Under the pieces are notes generated by a model. The model did not search any database. It was given only the letters and a program-made list of their open reading frames with translations, and had not been told where the DNA came from. The position numbers were made by a program, and so were the translations under genes. Positions 34,475-43,966 of a stretch of 44,446 nucleotides of DNA are shown in pieces (position 1 is the first letter of the stretch; every line of letters begins with the position of its first letter). The stretch covers positions 1 through 44,446 of the forward strand of contig NZ_NRRN01000029.1 in NCBI RefSeq assembly GCF_016583625.1, given 5' to 3'. The DNA comes from Halorhodospira abdelmalekii. Its GTDB lineage: Bacteria; Pseudomonadota; Gammaproteobacteria; Nitrococcales; Halorhodospiraceae.

Positions 34475-34551
34475 GGTGGGCGTAGCTCAGTTGGTAGAGC
34501 CCCGGATTGTGGCTCCGGTGGTCGTGGGTTCGAGTCCCATCGCTCACCCCA
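34475..34551 (+). tRNA. tRNA-His (GTG)
   Basis: Acceptor GTGGGCG pairs with CGCTCAC. The extra G at 34475 faces discriminator C, the tRNA-His identity pair. The anticodon stem CCGGA/TCCGG encloses TTGTGGC, anticodon GTG. CCA is encoded. Confidence 0.97.
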
Positions 34552-34616
34552 TCTTTACGCGGTTCTCTCCTCATCTCGTCTGGCTCGGTCGCTGGGCCGT
34601 GCCTGTCTCAGTATCT

Positions 34617-34691
34617 GGGCCGCTAGCTCAATGGTAGAGCAGCTGACTCTTAATCAGTAGGTTGAAGGTTCGAGTCCTTCGCGGCCCACCA
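34617..34691 (+). tRNA. tRNA-Lys (CTT)
   Basis: 75 nt with CCA. The acceptor GGGCCGC pairs with GCGGCCC, discriminator A. The anticodon loop CTCTTAA gives anticodon CTT. It is the last tRNA of the cluster and is followed directly by a pentanucleotide repeat. Confidence 0.96.
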
Positions 34692-34692
34692 T

Positions 34693-34726
34693 TTCACTTC
34701 ACTTCACTTCACTTCATTTCACTTCA
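34693..34726 (+). repeat. TTCAC pentanucleotide repeat
   Basis: About seven copies of TTCAC with one mismatch, starting inside or next to the tRNA-Lys 3' end. Confidence 0.95.
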
Positions 34727-34754
34727 AACCACCGCTTCAAGCCTCTCCAAGCTG

Positions 34755-34807
34755 CTACAAGCTACAAGCTACAAGCTACAAGCTACAAGCTACGAGCTAC
34801 AAGCTAC
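34755..34807 (+). repeat. CTACAAG heptanucleotide repeat
   Basis: About 7.5 copies of CTACAAG (one CTACGAG) in the gap after the tRNA cluster. The rest of 34692-35247 holds further simple sequence (cttcctgctcc, ctggctggctgg) and no gene I can support. Confidence 0.95.
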
Positions 34808-35247
34808 TTCGCGGCTTCCCTCGTTTTCCGCTCTTCTCTGTTGTTCTCTTTCCTTGCTCCATCCTTCTCCTTCTTCTTGCTCCCTTCCTGCTCCCTTCCT
34901 GCTGCTTGCTGACGGGCTCCCCTGACGAGTTTTGCGGCGGTGTTGCGGCTGTGGCGCTGCGGTCTCGGCTGGGCTGTGCCAGCTAGTTGATCAGGCGGCT
35001 GGGCTTAGGGGCTGGACTGGCTGGCCGTCTGGCGGCTTGGTTGCCTGGCTGGCTGGCTGACTGCCGGGCGGCTGGCTGCCTCATGGCTGCCTGGCTGGCA
35101 CCGTTGTGTGGCATACGTTTTGGGTCTCTCTGTCATGTTCAGTGGGCGCGATTGTGTAACGATCGGGTAACAAGTCGATCCTACTCTTGTTCTGCTGGCA
35201 TCCGTCAGTTATAAGGTTACGGCCAGGGTCTCATACGGCTTGATAGC

Positions 35248-35277
35248 TTGACAGTCGTGGCTACTCGGCGGTAGCCT
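35248..35277 (+). promoter_or_regulatory. Candidate promoter for the S-layer-like genes
   Basis: TTGACA at 35248-35253, 18-bp spacer and TAGCCT at 35272-35277. This would give an untranslated leader of about 360 nt before 35647. A second weak candidate is TTGTTC 35187-35192 with TTATAA 35209-35214. The stretch between here and 35570 shows no gene I can support. Confidence 0.35.
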
Positions 35278-35570
35278 CAGCGTGCGGGCGTCGAATGGAT
35301 ACGCCGTGTGTCTTCGCATCGCCGTATGGGGTATTCGGGGGCATGCAGGGAGAAGAAGAGATGGTAGAGCGCAGAGACTTTAACCGTGGCAGCGCAGCGC
35401 CTTGGGGTGGCAGGAGGCTTCTCCCGGCAGCAGGGGGGCGGTTGGCGGTGGATTGCGTGGGGTCGCGACGTGGGTGAGGGGCGGCTACGCAAGTTGCCGA
35501 GGGTGTGCGTGACGGGTTGTTGCGCTTCGGCCGAGTCCCCGATTCGTTCGAGAGTCAACCAATAAATGGG

Positions 35571-35596
35571 GCTGATTGGCCTTCGGGTCGGTCGGC
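35571..35596 (+). promoter_or_regulatory. 11-bp hairpin with UUCG tetraloop in leader of first S-layer-like gene
   Basis: Positions 35571-35581 pair with 35586-35596 around the loop ttcg at 35582-35585, allowing four G-U pairs. It is about 50 nt before the ATG. A second small hairpin, GTTGA (35623-35627) with TCAAC (35631-35635), abuts the Shine-Dalgarno AGGAG (35636-35640). Such elements often stabilise abundant mRNAs. Confidence 0.6.
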
Positions 35597-35646
35597 TTAG
35601 CTGGCTGAAGATCAAGGTTTAAGTTGAAAATCAACAGGAGAGCATT

Positions 35647-38600
35647 ATGAGCCGCAATCGGTTTGAGAAGCTGGACGACCTATTCATGGACGTGGTAATC
35701 GGTCAGTACACCGTGTCCACTTTGGTGCAAGATGCCAGTGCCACGGGCCACTTCGAGAAGGTGGTGGCTGCCGCGTACTTCATGCGCGGTGAGTTGACCG
35801 CGGAGCAGGCGGAGAATGCCGATTTCACGCAGATGCACATGGGCTTTGCGCGCTCCCAGTATTGGCTGAATGGCCTGGAGAGCGGTCGCTACGATCCCGA
35901 AACCTTGCTCAGCGAGATGATTGAGCAGGCACTCGTTGGACAGCTTGGAGAGAATGCTGATGCAGTCACCCGCAATCAGCAGATCGGGGTTGCACGGGAA
36001 CTGAGCCATGCGATTCGGGACCCCGATGCGACTTTTGAGGACTTGATCGCTATCCGTGATCGTGCCTACGAGGACTTCTTCCAAGGCGAGGCGCCGAGCG
36101 TGCCCGATGTGGAAGGGCGGACTTTCACGCTCACTCAAAATGCCGACCGTGTGCCGGAGTTCATGGGCACCTCGCGCAGTGATTTGTTTGATGCGCCGAT
36201 CACCACGGTGAACTTCCAAAACGGCAACACGCTGAATACGGGTGACGTGCTGGACGGGAATGGTGGCAGCAGCAATAAGCTGGTAGCGCACATCATCAAC
36301 GATGCGTTTGTGGCGAGTGGTCTCGGTGCGGTGCGTCCGACGACGAAAAACATTCAGAACGTCGAGATCACGGCGCTCGCTACTGAAAATGAGAATGAGG
36401 TCAGGCTTGATGCTTCGCGGATGGAAGATATCGAGCACATTGGCTCCTACAACAGCAACGCTAGTTTGGTGATTCAGGATCTGAATACGCGCAACAGCGA
36501 AGACGGCACGAAGCGCTTTACGGATGAGATCACCTTTCGAATGGATCACACGTCGAACCAGAACACCGGCGGTGGTGCATCGGATTTGACGGTCTACTTT
36601 GATGAGAACTATCTCATTGAGCGTATAGAGGGCGATCTGACCGAGATCTATTTTGAGATGATGAACACCAATGCGCACCGGGCGGGTCACGATCCGCTGG
36701 TCAGTGTGTTCATTCGGCGGATGGAGTTCGATGTCAACGGCCAGCTGGTCAAGGTGCACGAGCACCTGGACGGAGAGGAGTTTGAGTCGACGGGTGAGAA
36801 CATCACGACCTATCAACAGTTGGTGAATGCGCTCTACACCGTGGATGCTGATGGCAACGCCCAAGGGGCACTTCCTGACGCGCTGGAGGCAGCGGGGCTT
36901 GAACGAGATGCAGCGATAGCCCGTTTAGGTGGTGAGTTTAGTTTCTTCGATGGCGATACTGGCGAGATGGTTGTTGGTGATCATCAGATTGTCATTGAGG
37001 CGACGCCGGGCAATACCGTCTCCCATGTCAATGCGGAGCTTGAGGTTGCGCAGACGGAAAGCCGTGCTGAGGTTAACGGTGAGCGGATCGACAACTGGTC
37101 TCGCCACGAGCGTGTTGACTTTGACGTGGACCCGGGCGATCAAGAACTCAAGACCACGATTGAGTTGCACAAGGTTGGCCGCGGTTCCGACGGTGGTAAT
37201 GTGCTGATTGGTGGTAAGTCGCAGAGTGCCACCTCGAAGGGCATTCCGGTCTTTGACGTCCACGTACTGGGCGGTGACGACAAGCCGAGCAACATTGGCT
37301 GGCTGGCGACCACGAATAGCGACCTAGAGACGGTCAACATACGTTCTGTTAATTACAACAACCGTGTTAATGAGGATGGTAACCCCACATGGGCGGATCT
37401 GACGATCCGTGATGGTTTCTCTCCTCAGGGTGTTGCAGGCGTAGCGGCGCAGAACAGCCTGGACCTTGTTGACGCCCGGGGGTTTAATGGCCATCTGGTG
37501 CTGGGTCGTAATCTGACGCAAGAGCGTGATTATGATGGCAATGATCCGAATACACCAGAGCCCGTTGTAGATGGCAACATTGTTGCTAACGAGCAGATTA
37601 CTCGCAATGTGTTGAACCTGCACAATTTGCAGGGCAATGGTGCGAGCAGCACGGAGTTGTTTGGTACCATTAATCGTGATGGTGTCTACAGCTACCGGAG
37701 CTCGACGGATGATATTGCGGTTGAATTTGCAACTTCGACCAGTGTCGATTTCCGTTTGGACACGGGTGTTGGGAACGATGTGATCGTTGCGAGGCTCAAC
37801 GGTGAAGCCGTCAATTCGCTCGGTGAGTGGTTTGAGATTGACGCGGGCTCGGGTGACAACTTCGTCAACGTTCGGATGACGGATGGCGTCTCGCTGCGGA
37901 CCATGGAAGAGCTCGGGAACCTGCACATCACTACGGGCTCTGGGCGCGATACGGTGATTGTGAATGGTCACGGGACCTTCGACATCAACACCGGTGGTGG
38001 CAGCGATTTGATCATCATCCAGTCAGCGGACCGCAGTGGCCTTGAGCGCAACTACAGCGATCGCTACGAGGTCGAGGGGTTTGCTGCTGAGAATGGCAGT
38101 GCAACCATGGGCAGCTGGATCATTGGTGATCCGACGGGTCCACAGACCTGGGGTACGGGTGGTGAGTGGAACGATGCGGGTTCAGCTCGTGTTCTGTACA
38201 AAGCCAAACTGACCCTGTCGTTTGCAGGTATCGAAGAGACGGTTGAAATCGATACTGACCGTGGTGGTAACTTTATTGCTCACCAGGCTGATATCAATAA
38301 CGCCATTAAGGACGCAATCGATAGCAATGCCGAGCTGAGCAAGCTGCTGCGCTACAGCGACTCTACCGGCAATCAGGCGCTCGAGATTGAAGCTCTGATC
38401 GGCGGTTTGAACAACCTGGCTATTGTCATCTACCAGCCGCGGCTGGAAGCTGATGCAGTCAATCTCGCCGAAGACCTTGAAGCGGGTCGAGACGTTTTGA
38501 TTGAAGGGGGTGATGTTTCAGCTCTGAGGCAGGGTCTGATTGAGACTGGCTTCAGAGACTCTACTTCTGATCATCTGGAAGATGCGAGCGACATTGCAGC

Positions 38601-40431
38601 ACGGACCAGTTCGAATGGCTTCCACGGTTCTGTCGATGAGGAGGGTGTGGGCGATAACAACACCTACTCCACCATCCAGTACAGTCATGACAATGCCGAT
38701 CAGGTTGATAATGGCTATGGTGCTGGCGAGGACATCTTTAGTGAGAACGATTACTTCTGGTCTGGTGGTGTTTTCAGTGGCAGCGATGACACCATGGGCT
38801 ACAGTGAGTCGATCATCAACGCAGGTACCGGGGCCCACAACGTTGTCGTGATGCACTCCAACCCGTTGAGTTCAAACACGCTGGTGATTGATGGCAGCAT
38901 GGGTGCTAACGATAAGGTGACGGTAGTCAACTGGCACACCCGGTCACCTGAGTCGGTTAGTGATGCTAGCCATATGGGTAGACACGCGTTGGATTTTTCT
39001 GCCTTCCTGAGCGACGAGGATGATCCATCGTCCAATATTGCTAACAACACGCAATCGGCTTCGCTGATTGAGCCGACGGCCAATATTGTTAACAACGCAA
39101 ATGCTTTTACTAATCAATCGCCCAGCGTCTCTGATACCGATGGTCTTGCAAGGCCCAACTCGGTCAACGTGATTCGCTTCCAAAGCGATGTTGATGACAC
39201 CTTTGCCGGCCTGGATGGTGCGACGTTGGTTCGTGCGTTGAATAACGCGGACAACAATCCCGCCACGAGCAACTATGGCAACTTGAACGCTGGCTTGTTG
39301 ACTCCTACCTTGGGCGGCAGTACTCCTGTTAACAGCACCCTCAACCACATCATTATGGTTGAGAATGATCGTAACGAAGGCGAATACAAAGTCTTCCATG
39401 TGACTTCAACTTGGGATGTTACGAACAATCGGACGACCACCCAGGGTGACGGCAACAACAACCTGTTCAACAGCAATGTGAATGAGTTGGGCACCTTGGA
39501 TTTTGGTGCTTCGATCAACGTAATGTTGGCGGGAAGTGTAGCTCACACCAACTACTTGGTTGCTCTGCGTGAGGCGGTGGATGCGGCCGGTGGTAATGTC
39601 TGGGCAGTTCAGCAGGTCGCCTATGACTCAAACGGAGACGGTAATAAGGATCAAATCGTCGATAACCCTGGTTATGCTCCTGGGGTTCCGGAGCCGTACT
39701 TCAGTGTCGCGGCGCTCAATGTTCCGAGGGGCGTCGAGTTCGAAGAGGGCGAGGATAGTGCCGCCGTGACGATCAATGGGACGGTGCAGAATACCGGCCA
39801 TGCCGAAGGCACCCAGGAGATCACGCTGACGGTCGGTGACGATGAGATTGATACCTGGACCTGGAATGAGACGCTCGATGCAGGCGATACCTTCGATATC
39901 CCCGAGACCGTTGTCAACCTTGGGGAGGGGACTTACGAGGTGAGGCTGTCGACGGGTGACCACTCGATGACGAGGACCGTCGAGGTTGGGGAGGAAGTGG
40001 ACATTGCCCCCGATCGTCACGTTCACGATGTCGTAGATGGAGAAGATCTGGACGCTGATGACATTGCCGCTGAGAACAACATGGATGCCGTGTCGTTCGC
40101 ATTCCCGGAGCCAGCACTGCCGGGTGACAGCGTCTTTATCGAGAATTTCAATGAGGGTGATCAGCTCGATTTCAGCGTGCTTGGGCTGGATGAGTTCAGC
40201 GAGGAGTACTTCGATTTCACTACGCGCAGCGAGACCACGAACACAGTGCGCGTGCGCGTCGGTGAAGATGTCGATAATTTTGATGCGCCCTCATGGTTTG
40301 TCAATTTGGTAGGGGTCGAAAACGACGTGTTTAGTTACTTCCAGGATTTCCAAGATGAGGCGATCGACGCCGGCCAGCTTATTGAGCAGGTCGGTGTCGC
40401 CATAAACACCGAGGATTGGTTGGTGGTGTAG
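35647..40431 (+). CDS. Large acidic S-layer/RTX-like surface protein, probably type I secreted
   Basis: 1594 residues, strongly acidic, rich in Asn, Asp, Gly and Thr, and without a signal peptide or membrane helix. Residues 1-150 are helical (AAYFMRGELTAEQAENADFTQ). A VPDVEGRTFTLT linker begins a long beta-rich region with DTGVGNDVI, SGDNFVNVR, TGSGRDTVIV and TGGGSDLIII stretches resembling calcium-binding nonapeptide-like or S-layer beta-helical repeats. A CARDB/Ig-like domain follows (about 1350-1450, INGTVQNTGHAEGTQEITLTV). The C-terminal 100 residues (IENFNEGDQLDFSVLGLDEF and a hydrophobic end, DWLVV) resemble a type I secretion signal. SD AGGAG precedes the ATG. It is A+T-richer than its neighbours. 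The gene is not recognised to family level, and no secretion genes are nearby. Confidence 0.75.
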   Translation: MSRNRFEKLDDLFMDVVIGQYTVSTLVQDASATGHFEKVVAAAYFMRGELTAEQAENADFTQMHMGFARSQYWLNGLESGRYDPETLLSEMIEQALVGQLGENADAVTRNQQIGVARELSHAIRDPDATFEDLIAIRDRAYEDFFQGEAPSVPDVEGRTFTLTQNADRVPEFMGTSRSDLFDAPITTVNFQNGNTLNTGDVLDGNGGSSNKLVAHIINDAFVASGLGAVRPTTKNIQNVEITALATENENEVRLDASRMEDIEHIGSYNSNASLVIQDLNTRNSEDGTKRFTDEITFRMDHTSNQNTGGGASDLTVYFDENYLIERIEGDLTEIYFEMMNTNAHRAGHDPLVSVFIRRMEFDVNGQLVKVHEHLDGEEFESTGENITTYQQLVNALYTVDADGNAQGALPDALEAAGLERDAAIARLGGEFSFFDGDTGEMVVGDHQIVIEATPGNTVSHVNAELEVAQTESRAEVNGERIDNWSRHERVDFDVDPGDQELKTTIELHKVGRGSDGGNVLIGGKSQSATSKGIPVFDVHVLGGDDKPSNIGWLATTNSDLETVNIRSVNYNNRVNEDGNPTWADLTIRDGFSPQGVAGVAAQNSLDLVDARGFNGHLVLGRNLTQERDYDGNDPNTPEPVVDGNIVANEQITRNVLNLHNLQGNGASSTELFGTINRDGVYSYRSSTDDIAVEFATSTSVDFRLDTGVGNDVIVARLNGEAVNSLGEWFEIDAGSGDNFVNVRMTDGVSLRTMEELGNLHITTGSGRDTVIVNGHGTFDINTGGGSDLIIIQSADRSGLERNYSDRYEVEGFAAENGSATMGSWIIGDPTGPQTWGTGGEWNDAGSARVLYKAKLTLSFAGIEETVEIDTDRGGNFIAHQADINNAIKDAIDSNAELSKLLRYSDSTGNQALEIEALIGGLNNLAIVIYQPRLEADAVNLAEDLEAGRDVLIEGGDVSALRQGLIETGFRDSTSDHLEDASDIAARTSSNGFHGSVDEEGVGDNNTYSTIQYSHDNADQVDNGYGAGEDIFSENDYFWSGGVFSGSDDTMGYSESIINAGTGAHNVVVMHSNPLSSNTLVIDGSMGANDKVTVVNWHTRSPESVSDASHMGRHALDFSAFLSDEDDPSSNIANNTQSASLIEPTANIVNNANAFTNQSPSVSDTDGLARPNSVNVIRFQSDVDDTFAGLDGATLVRALNNADNNPATSNYGNLNAGLLTPTLGGSTPVNSTLNHIIMVENDRNEGEYKVFHVTSTWDVTNNRTTTQGDGNNNLFNSNVNELGTLDFGASINVMLAGSVAHTNYLVALREAVDAAGGNVWAVQQVAYDSNGDGNKDQIVDNPGYAPGVPEPYFSVAALNVPRGVEFEEGEDSAAVTINGTVQNTGHAEGTQEITLTVGDDEIDTWTWNETLDAGDTFDIPETVVNLGEGTYEVRLSTGDHSMTRTVEVGEEVDIAPDRHVHDVVDGEDLDADDIAAENNMDAVSFAFPEPALPGDSVFIENFNEGDQLDFSVLGLDEFSEEYFDFTTRSETTNTVRVRVGEDVDNFDAPSWFVNLVGVENDVFSYFQDFQDEAIDAGQLIEQVGVAINTEDWLVV

Positions 40432-40446
40432 CCAAGAGATGGAAAC

Positions 40447-40474
40447 AGAGTGGGGGCGATCTGCCCCCCACTCT
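40447..40474 (+). terminator. Hairpin between the two S-layer-like genes
   Basis: A 10-bp perfect stem (AGAGTGGGGG at 40447-40456, CCCCCACTCT at 40465-40474, 8-nt loop) starts 16 nt after the first stop. A C/T-rich tract, not a T-run, follows, so it may be a partial terminator or processing/stabilising element that sets the ratio of the two proteins. Confidence 0.6.
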
Positions 40475-40542
40475 CTTCCCTCCCTCCCCTCTCCCACTTC
40501 CCTTACTCAAAGTAGCAGAACAAACTATAGAGGGTTAAGAAA

Positions 40543-43500
40543 ATGTCCAGCGAAAAGGCCAACGACCTGATCACACAGTTGAACGACCTGCTTGATCTTG
40601 GCATCGAAGCAGACACCCCTGACGGTGCGGCGATGAGGGCACGCATCCTCCAAGAGTGGGATCGCGGTGCGACCATCGACGTAATTGACTTGGTAACGTA
40701 TTTCAATCGCTTTAGCCCGTCGTACCGAGACGCTGACGAGGGCGAGCGTCAACAGATGCGGGATGATGTCGGGCAGTTTATCGAAGACAACCCGGGTTTG
40801 GTGGAGGCTCCTGATGTCGATGTGCCGGATGTGCCGGGTGTGCCGGGGGAGACTTTCACGCTCACTGCAAGTACCGATGCTATCCTGACCGACAGCTTCA
40901 GCCAGAACGTCAATCCAGATGATAAGTATCTGTCCAATGCGGACGATGAAATCAATGCGTTGAACTACCTGCGCAGTTCGACCTACATTGAAGATCCCAG
41001 CACCACCGACAATGACGTGCTCAAAGCCAATATCGGTACGAGCGTGACGATTACCCCCACGCTGATCAATATCGAAACGTTGGAGTTGCGCTCCATCAAT
41101 AACGGTGCCGATGTTAGTTTTGGTGGTATCGAGGGCACCAACTTGGTGACCGTGACCGGTACACCAGCAATGGAACTATCAAGCTTCGTCCAAGACGGCA
41201 GTGTAGAAGCCCGACTGGCTGCAAACAATGACCTCACGATTACCGGTGCTGATAACGGCACAACTGATGATGTGTTCAACCTAAGCGTTGAAGGCTCAAC
41301 CGGAACAAGCGGACGCATTAATCTTGACTCTGCAGGTACCGCTGTAGCAATCGGAACGGTAAATCTAGAAAGCCGTGGAACCGCTGAGAACATTATGCGT
41401 TTAGACTCGGCTACTGGCGATTACACCGGTATCACCGATCTTAACCTATCCGGTAGCGCAGCGCTTAAGCTGACGACCGATTATGCGGTTGCTTCAAATA
41501 TTGATGCCACTGATTTAGACGGTGACCTCACCATCACCCTCGTGGGTGCGGGTGTTACAGGCAGCTTCGACATGGGCGATGTGCTCACCGGTGATTTCAA
41601 AGAGATTTCACTACAAGCCTATGATGCTGCTGCCGTCGTCGACTTCACCGATATCAGTGGCCTAGAGACGGTCAATGCTATAGCGGCAAATGCCGATGGC
41701 ACAGCTAACGCTAACAACATCACCCTAGACATTGCCAAGGATGTCGAAGTAGGTCTCCAGGCCGGTGATGGTAATAATGACGTGGTTATCCGCGTTGACG
41801 GCGCCGGTGCGGTTGGTAGCGATAATGACTCGCTGATCGTCAATATCGGCGGTGCAATCCAAGCGGAAACCAACAATCTCACGATTGCTGATGTACAAAA
41901 CATCACTTTCAACTCTACCACCACCGCAACCGGTGATATTACGAATGCGTTGACAAATACTGTAACCACAGGCGCGCTAGAGCACCTGACGGTGAACGCC
42001 ACGACCGCTGGGTTCAGCTCTACAGGCTTCACCATGGCTGCCGGCAGTGCTACCAAGACTGTTTCAGAAACCTTTGCCATCACCACAACCGGAGATGAAG
42101 ATATTGCGCTGGGTACGCTTACTACCGGAGCCAATATCAACAAGATCACCCTAGACAACAGTGGCGAAGGTGATCGTTCATTGTCGATCACAGCCGGTGA
42201 TCTAAAAGCAGTGGAATCATCAACCCAAGCTGCCGGTGAAGGTGTTGTCGTCACGGGTGAGGGCACCGGTGATGTGGTGATTACGGACGATGCTACTAAC
42301 GGAACCATCATCACAGAGATGATCATCAATGGTGATGACTACGCAGGTGATACCTATGTAGCCACAGCCACCGGTAATATCGACGCCGATAACTATACCG
42401 GCGTAAACGGCATTATCCTAACGGGTATCTATAACGACACCATCAGCAACCTAGGTGCTGACACCACCGTGATCTCGACGGCTAACGCGACAGCGATTAC
42501 AATTGAAAACAAAACCGGCGTCACCTCACAAGACGTCTTGCTGAAGATGGCTGCCAATGGGGCTTGGACCGCTAATCTTACGGCCAACAGCGTTAAGACC
42601 CTCAACATCACCACCGATGATGAGAACCAAACGGGCAACAGTGCCCACACCGTGACCACTCTGGCTGCGACGAACCTTGAAACCCTCAATATTGAAGCAG
42701 CCGAAGAGGCGTCGTTTGTATTGGATAATACCTACACCACCCGTGTGGGTGAAGCCGGCGATCGTAACTTCGCCATCAACCTGAGCGGCGAGGGTGCGAT
42801 CACCTTCGACGACGGCATCACCAGCGGTGCAGGCATTGACACCATCACCATCGATGCCAGTGGAACAGGCACTCGAAGCTTGGGCGCACTCACCACTTCA
42901 GACATGTCGAACGGCGGTAACCTCACCATCACCGGTGATCAAGATGTTGCAATCACTGATATTATTGATACGGGCGCGACAGCACAAAAGCTCAACCTGC
43001 TCAGTGATGCCAATATCACCATTGGCGACGTGAACGTGCCGATTGCCGCTGCTTCAACCTACACCATCAACTCCAGCTCAACGGATGGTGAAGGGACGAA
43101 CCAGATTACTGATGCATCTAACATTGATTTTACGGCCAGTGGCGATAACTCGATAACCTCGAGCCTGAAGATCATCGGTAACCAAGACTTTGTCCTTGGT
43201 CAAGGTGGCGACGAAATTGACTTTCTAACAGGTGCCGGTGAGGCGCATCAAAACGCACTTGACGCCTCTGAATTCACTGGAGAGCTGACGGCATTTATTG
43301 CGCGTGGAACCGGTGATGCCGAATCCAGCTTCGTTGAGATTCTGGTTGGAACAGGGGATGCTACGTTCAATTTGAACAATGCCACCACCGGCGCCAACCA
43401 AGACATTATGAAGTACATCTTCAGTGAAGATGGTATTGGTGAAGTTGAAATCACCAACTTCTCGGTGGACGATAGCCTTGACCAGCTTGACTTCTCTGCC

Positions 43501-43722
43501 TTCTTCACAGGTACAGTGGCTCAATCTGGTATGACCGGTACCAGTGCTGGATCTACGGGTTATATTACTGCGGATGGCGATAATGTTCTTAAGGTAGAGC
43601 TGGGTGCCGGCGGTACAGATGCTTACATCACCGCCGTAAATGGCGAGTTTGAAGGCAGCATCAAGCTAACAGGTATCGGTGACCTTGCCAGCTTTGAAAA
43701 TGGCAACTTCGACTTCGCCTAA
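40543..43722 (+). CDS. Second S-layer-like / beta-repeat surface protein
   Basis: 1059 residues, acidic, rich in Thr, Asn, Asp, Ala and Gly, with almost no Cys or Trp and no signal peptide. Residues 1-90 are helical (LITQLNDLLDLGIEADTPDGAAMRARILQEW), then PDVPGVPGETFTLTAS leads into a long region of beta-strand repeats (ITLDNSGEGDRSLSITAGDLK, NLTITGDQDVAITD). The C-terminus has EITNFSVDDSLDQLDFSAFF and ends LASFENGNFDFA, as in type I-secreted S-layer proteins related to RsaA of Caulobacter. It shares the helical N-terminus, TFTLT linker and NF-DQLDFS motif with the upstream gene. The ATG at 40543 has AGAGGG about 11 nt upstream. Codon use is less GC-biased than the housekeeping genes. It is probably cotranscribed with its neighbour. 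Confidence 0.75.
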   Translation: MSSEKANDLITQLNDLLDLGIEADTPDGAAMRARILQEWDRGATIDVIDLVTYFNRFSPSYRDADEGERQQMRDDVGQFIEDNPGLVEAPDVDVPDVPGVPGETFTLTASTDAILTDSFSQNVNPDDKYLSNADDEINALNYLRSSTYIEDPSTTDNDVLKANIGTSVTITPTLINIETLELRSINNGADVSFGGIEGTNLVTVTGTPAMELSSFVQDGSVEARLAANNDLTITGADNGTTDDVFNLSVEGSTGTSGRINLDSAGTAVAIGTVNLESRGTAENIMRLDSATGDYTGITDLNLSGSAALKLTTDYAVASNIDATDLDGDLTITLVGAGVTGSFDMGDVLTGDFKEISLQAYDAAAVVDFTDISGLETVNAIAANADGTANANNITLDIAKDVEVGLQAGDGNNDVVIRVDGAGAVGSDNDSLIVNIGGAIQAETNNLTIADVQNITFNSTTTATGDITNALTNTVTTGALEHLTVNATTAGFSSTGFTMAAGSATKTVSETFAITTTGDEDIALGTLTTGANINKITLDNSGEGDRSLSITAGDLKAVESSTQAAGEGVVVTGEGTGDVVITDDATNGTIITEMIINGDDYAGDTYVATATGNIDADNYTGVNGIILTGIYNDTISNLGADTTVISTANATAITIENKTGVTSQDVLLKMAANGAWTANLTANSVKTLNITTDDENQTGNSAHTVTTLAATNLETLNIEAAEEASFVLDNTYTTRVGEAGDRNFAINLSGEGAITFDDGITSGAGIDTITIDASGTGTRSLGALTTSDMSNGGNLTITGDQDVAITDIIDTGATAQKLNLLSDANITIGDVNVPIAAASTYTINSSSTDGEGTNQITDASNIDFTASGDNSITSSLKIIGNQDFVLGQGGDEIDFLTGAGEAHQNALDASEFTGELTAFIARGTGDAESSFVEILVGTGDATFNLNNATTGANQDIMKYIFSEDGIGEVEITNFSVDDSLDQLDFSAFFTGTVAQSGMTGTSAGSTGYITADGDNVLKVELGAGGTDAYITAVNGEFEGSIKLTGIGDLASFENGNFDFA

Positions 43723-43806
43723 TCCTCTCCCAAGGACAGGATGTCTAAGCCCACTCCCCACAAAGGATGCGGCTTAGATTAAAGCAAAAGTTGAAAAGCA
43801 ACAAAG

Positions 43807-43837
43807 AACCCCCAGCCTAAAAAACTGGGGGTTTTTT
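43807..43837 (+). terminator. Intrinsic terminator after the second S-layer-like gene
   Basis: AACCCCCAG (43807-43815) pairs with CTGGGGGTT (43825-43833), 9-nt A-rich loop, then TTTT. An additional weaker stem, TCTAAGCC (43744-43751) with GGCTTAGA (43771-43778), lies between the stop and the terminator. Confidence 0.93.
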
Positions 43838-43913
43838 ATGCCTGAAGGAAATTCTGGAAGATTACGACGGGCATAATCTCGGGGCTTTGCGCCACTGCGC
43901 CCTTATGTTTCTA

Positions 43914-43928
43914 GGGGACACCCACTTT
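43914..43928 (+). repeat. RAYT-type terminal repeat, left copy
   Basis: GGGGACACCCACTTT resembles the GGGGACAGGCACTTT motif that flanks REP-associated tyrosine transposase elements. A similar copy lies at 44076-44089. Confidence 0.55.
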
Positions 43929-43966
43929 GTATTGCGCCTTTTGGTGAATTTTGAGAAGATGAAGCC

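Noticed and set aside
34693-34807. Possible CRISPR array from regularly repeated sequence
   Set aside because: The repeats are head-to-tail 5- and 7-bp units without spacers, and no cas genes are nearby.
35277-35615. 112-codon minus-strand frame in the S-layer leader region
   Set aside because: No homology, no ribosome site, and it lies across the structured leader of the following gene.
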